Source: Kofleriaceae bacterium
GTDB lineage: Bacteria; Myxococcota_A; Polyangia; Haliangiales; Haliangiaceae
NCBI GenBank assembly: GCA_018058095.1
Contig: JAGPCO010000085.1
Coordinates: 1-32,730 of the forward strand
Length of the DNA stretch: 32,730 bases
Reading direction: 5' to 3'
The notes below the pieces were generated by a model. That model did not search any database. It saw only the letters and a program-made list of their open reading frames with translations, and had not been told where the DNA came from. This document shows, in pieces, positions 30,609 to 32,730 of this stretch (its first letter is position 1; each line of letters starts with the position of its first letter). Made by a program: the position numbers and the translations under genes.

Positions 30609-31322
30609 TCACAGCGGCGGGCACGGCATGCCGATCGAGAAGGTCAGCGACTCGACCATGAACGAGCAGCCGTTCGGATCGATCATCGGGTTGGTCAGGC
30701 CGCTCACCGCCGAGAAGGTCGCGCCGGTCAGGGTCCCGCTGGCGCCGACGCTGCACGCGGTCTCGAACGTGAGCGTGCCGGCGGTGGCGAAGTACACGGC
30801 TTCCGGCATGAAGGTGTTGATGTCGATGTTGTAGAGCGCGCCGACCGCGGGCGGCTGGCCCAGGGTGATGGTCGACAGGTCGATCGGCGTGCCGATGACC
30901 GGGTCCATCTGCGCGTAGCCGACCGCCAGCGCGTTGAGGGTGGTGCCGAAGAACGGGCGCAGGGCGATGAAGGAGCCGGGCAGGAGATCGCCCCGCACCA
31001 TGTCCTGGCCGATGCCGGGCGGGTTGGACGGCAGGAACGACGGTGGGCACACGCACTCGCCGCCGGTGCAGCTGGCGCCGGACTGGCAGGCGGTCATGCA
31101 GTCGCCGCAGTAGTTCTCGTCGGTCTGGGTGTCGACACACTCGGCCCCGCACAGGGTCTGGGTGCAGACGAAGGCGTCCGGCCCCGGCGCGTCGGGCGGC
31201 GCCGCGTCGGTGGTGGCGATGATTCGAGCGTCGGGTGTCGCCGCCTCCTCGCCACAGGCGGCGAGCGAGAGCAGCGCGGGCAACACGAGGCAGGACGGGA
31301 CGGCGAGCAAAGAACGGCGCAT
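30609..31322 (-). CDS. Cys-rich myxobacterial lipoprotein
   Basis: The 237-residue product begins MRRSLLAVPSCLVLPALLSLAAC, a lipoprotein signal with lipobox LAAC. A short Asp/Pro/Ala linker is followed by a cysteine-rich module (about 52-95: CTQTLCGAECVDTQTDENYCG, then DCMTACQSGASCTG and GECVC), a repeat type frequent in surface lipoproteins of myxobacteria. The C-terminal part (100-237) is beta-rich, with TAGTLTFETACSVGASGTLTG. GGAGG lies 4 nt before the ATG and TAGATT further upstream may be the -10, so this transcript has a normal leader. It is divergent from the DUF3108 lipoprotein gene. Confidence 0.85.
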   Translation of the reverse strand: MRRSLLAVPSCLVLPALLSLAACGEEAATPDARIIATTDAAPPDAPGPDAFVCTQTLCGAECVDTQTDENYCGDCMTACQSGASCTGGECVCPPSFLPSNPPGIGQDMVRGDLLPGSFIALRPFFGTTLNALAVGYAQMDPVIGTPIDLSTITLGQPPAVGALYNIDINTFMPEAVYFATAGTLTFETACSVGASGTLTGATFSAVSGLTNPMIDPNGCSFMVESLTFSIGMPCPPL

Positions 31323-31438
31323 GAGACCTCCGGTGCCGGCAATCTACCGCCATTTCGCCGCCACGTTGGTGCCATCTCGCGGCCCAACCAGGCGACGCCC
31401 GAAGGCGGTCGGCTCGACCGCCAGGGCAGCGTCCGTGC

Positions 31439-31444
31439 TGTAAT
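31439..31444 (+). promoter_or_regulatory. -10 element TGTAAT, 7 nt before ATG 31452
   Basis: TGTAAT ends 7 nt before ATG 31452 and overlaps an earlier in-frame ATG at 31443, so the second ATG is preferred. TCGACC at 31414-31419 is a possible but widely spaced -35. Confidence 0.45.
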
Positions 31445-31451
31445 GCGCACG

Positions 31452-32303
31452 ATGCGCGGCGGCGCCCTCCTCCTGGTGGCTGGCCTGGTCAGCTGTGGCG
31501 GGCGGGCCGCGCCGCCGGCGTGGCAGGCCAGCGCCGCGCGCCCCGTCGCCCTCGAGCCGGCGCAGTCGCCGATCCGGGCCGTCCCGGGCGAGCGGATGGC
31601 GTACGACCTCCGCCTGGCCGGGATCCGGGTCGCCAGCTTCATCATCGCCGTCGGTGAGCCGGTCGAGTTCGCGGGGCGGCGGGTGCTGGTCGCGCAGTCT
31701 GGCATCCGCGCCGAGGGGGTGGCCCGGCTGGTCCACGACGTCACCACCGAGTTCACGTCGTGGCTCGACCCCGGCACCGGGCTGCCGCTGCTGACCCGGG
31801 TGGTCGAGACCGCGAGCGCCGACGACGCGGCGGTCGAGGAGATCGAGGTCCGGCACCACCAGCGCGCCGACGGCCACGTCCCGGTGTGGGCCAGGCATCC
31901 CCGCGACGGCGACAAGCTCGAGGCGCAGCGGGCCCCGGCCGAGCTGCTCGACCTGCACGCCATCCTGTTCCGCATGCGGGCCTGGCAGGGGCCGCCGGGC
32001 AGCCGGTTCGACGCCGACGTGGTGCGCAGTCGCTACCTGTGGCGGATGCAGTGGACCCTGGCCGGGCCCGAGACGCTGACGACCACGCTCGGCAACCTGC
32101 CGGCGCTGCGGATCGACGCGCTGGCCCGCCGGCTCGGCCGCGACGGCGCCACCCCGCTCGAGGGGCCGCCGCGCCAGATCTCGCTGTGGATCAGCGACGA
32201 CGCCGATCGGGTGCCGTTGCGGCTGGTGGCGCGCACCGACTACGGTGCCATCACGATGGAGATCGTCGACTACGTGGCCGGGGCCGCCGGCGCCGGCCCA
32301 TGA
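31452..32303 (+). CDS. DUF3108-type lipoprotein
   Basis: From ATG 31452, 283 residues. MRGGALLLVAGLVSCGG is a lipoprotein signal with lipobox LVSC. The mature part has the pattern of DUF3108 periplasmic proteins: PGERMAYDLRLAGIRVASF near residue 45, then LVHDVTTEFTSWLDPGTGLPL, a central segment ELLDLHAILFRMRAW, and the end RQISLWISDDADRVPLRLVART then GAITMEIVDYV. Such proteins are beta-barrel-like lipid-binding candidates; the role is not established. The start is set by TGTAAT 7 nt upstream; ATG 31443 would add three residues. It overlaps the next gene by ATGA, suggesting a pair. Confidence 0.85.
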   Translation: MRGGALLLVAGLVSCGGRAAPPAWQASAARPVALEPAQSPIRAVPGERMAYDLRLAGIRVASFIIAVGEPVEFAGRRVLVAQSGIRAEGVARLVHDVTTEFTSWLDPGTGLPLLTRVVETASADDAAVEEIEVRHHQRADGHVPVWARHPRDGDKLEAQRAPAELLDLHAILFRMRAWQGPPGSRFDADVVRSRYLWRMQWTLAGPETLTTTLGNLPALRIDALARRLGRDGATPLEGPPRQISLWISDDADRVPLRLVARTDYGAITMEIVDYVAGAAGAGP

Positions 32304-32730
32304 CCTGGGCTGGCCACGGCGCCGCCGGGCTCGTGCTGAGCCTGACCGTGGTCCTGGGGCCGGGCTGCCGCGATGGCGCGCCACCCGCGCCCGCGCCCGA
32401 GCGCCCCGCATCACCGGCCTCGGGCCCGGCCGGCCCGGGGCCATCGCGGTCCACCCCGACCGGCGCGGGCGTGGCGGCCGCGCCACCGGCCGCGCCGACG
32501 CTGGCGCCGGCCCCGCGGCTTGGGCTGCGCGCCAACCACTTGCGCCTGCAGCCGTGGGCGCGGGGCCCGGTCGTGCTCGTCGGCGGCGAGGGCCTGCGCA
32601 AGCACGACCTTGAGTACCGCTCGCCATGGGCGGAGCCCCGGGTCCGGGCCGGGCGACCGGCCAGGGTGGTGCGTGGCCGCAAGGCGACCCTCACCGTGCC
32701 GTGGCCGGGCGGCGAGTCCGAGGTTGCGAT
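32300..32730 (+). CDS. Lipoprotein-like protein, cut by window end
   Basis: At least 143 residues, still open at the window edge. The N terminus MTWAGHGAAGLVLSLTVVLG then PGC suggests a lipoprotein, though the lipobox (GPGC) is weak. Residues 25-75 are a Pro/Ala linker. The rest (LRANHLRLQPWARGPVVLVGG, KHDLEYRSPWAEPRVRAG) shows no recognised domain. It is translationally coupled to the DUF3108 gene by ATGA, so the two products may share a periplasmic task. Confidence 0.75.
   Translation, partial: MTWAGHGAAGLVLSLTVVLGPGCRDGAPPAPAPERPASPASGPAGPGPSRSTPTGAGVAAAPPAAPTLAPAPRLGLRANHLRLQPWARGPVVLVGGEGLRKHDLEYRSPWAEPRVRAGRPARVVRGRKATLTVPWPGGESEVA

Overview
The window is very GC-rich DNA (about 70-75% G+C by eye, with near-total G/C in third codon positions). 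It reads as chromosomal sequence from a myxobacterium-like member of Myxococcota, plausibly the Haliangium/Kofleria side. Pointers are a MYXO-CTERM-type surface protein, a DUF4388-type protein, many lipoproteins, a hybrid histidine kinase, and short dense operons with 1-4 nt start/stop overlaps. No rRNA, tRNA or CRISPR array was seen. The taxonomic placement is inference from these features only.

Left edge (1-1074): scar of mobile DNA. Four 24-bp-spaced GATCAGTT repeats look like the end of an IS21-type element. They run into a 5'-truncated gene resembling the C-terminal part of REP-associated transposases, followed by three hairpin-forming repeats. The only gene-free stretch over 300 bp (662-1074) also holds phased GGACGG motifs and a palindrome before hemE. 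1075-6484: one tightly coupled operon, hemE - hemG - lipoprotein - Rsm22-type methyltransferase - tandem GNAT. 6587-8452: hybrid sensor kinase, convergent with a minus-strand operon (10616-8449) of TlpA-like thioredoxin, single-domain response regulator and CobW GTPase. A symmetric divergent promoter separates that operon from 10654-14670: DUF4388 protein, membrane protein, and a one-frame fusion of an NAD-epimerase-like domain, a lipoprotein signal and a transglutaminase-like domain.

14671-14912 is a repeat-rich gap with a bidirectional terminator and a probable four-helix-bundle gene remnant. It is followed by a BNR-repeat MYXO-CTERM protein (-), a JmjC/cupin oxygenase (+), a CDP-alcohol phosphatidyltransferase (-) divergent from PgpA (+), a zinc-ribbon SDR (-) divergent from a tandem DsbA/HCCA-isomerase-like protein (+), a 12-TM protein (+), a lipoprotein and SlyX (-), an asparaginase-like half protein coupled to a PAS histidine kinase (+), an outer-membrane barrel-like protein (-) divergent from a GYPAQP-repeat membrane protein (+), two hotdog thioesterases, a small membrane protein and a Cys-rich lipoprotein (-), and finally a DUF3108 lipoprotein and a gene cut by the window end (+).

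The most unusual global pattern is regulatory. Most genes that begin a transcription unit have a TAnnnT or close -10-like hexamer ending 6-7 nt before the start codon and no Shine-Dalgarno sequence, which predicts leaderless mRNAs. Genes with a clear SD lack this spacing. The most unusual protein is the SDR-lipoprotein-transglutaminase fusion at 12583-14670, which also contains a convincing internal start for a separate lipoprotein.
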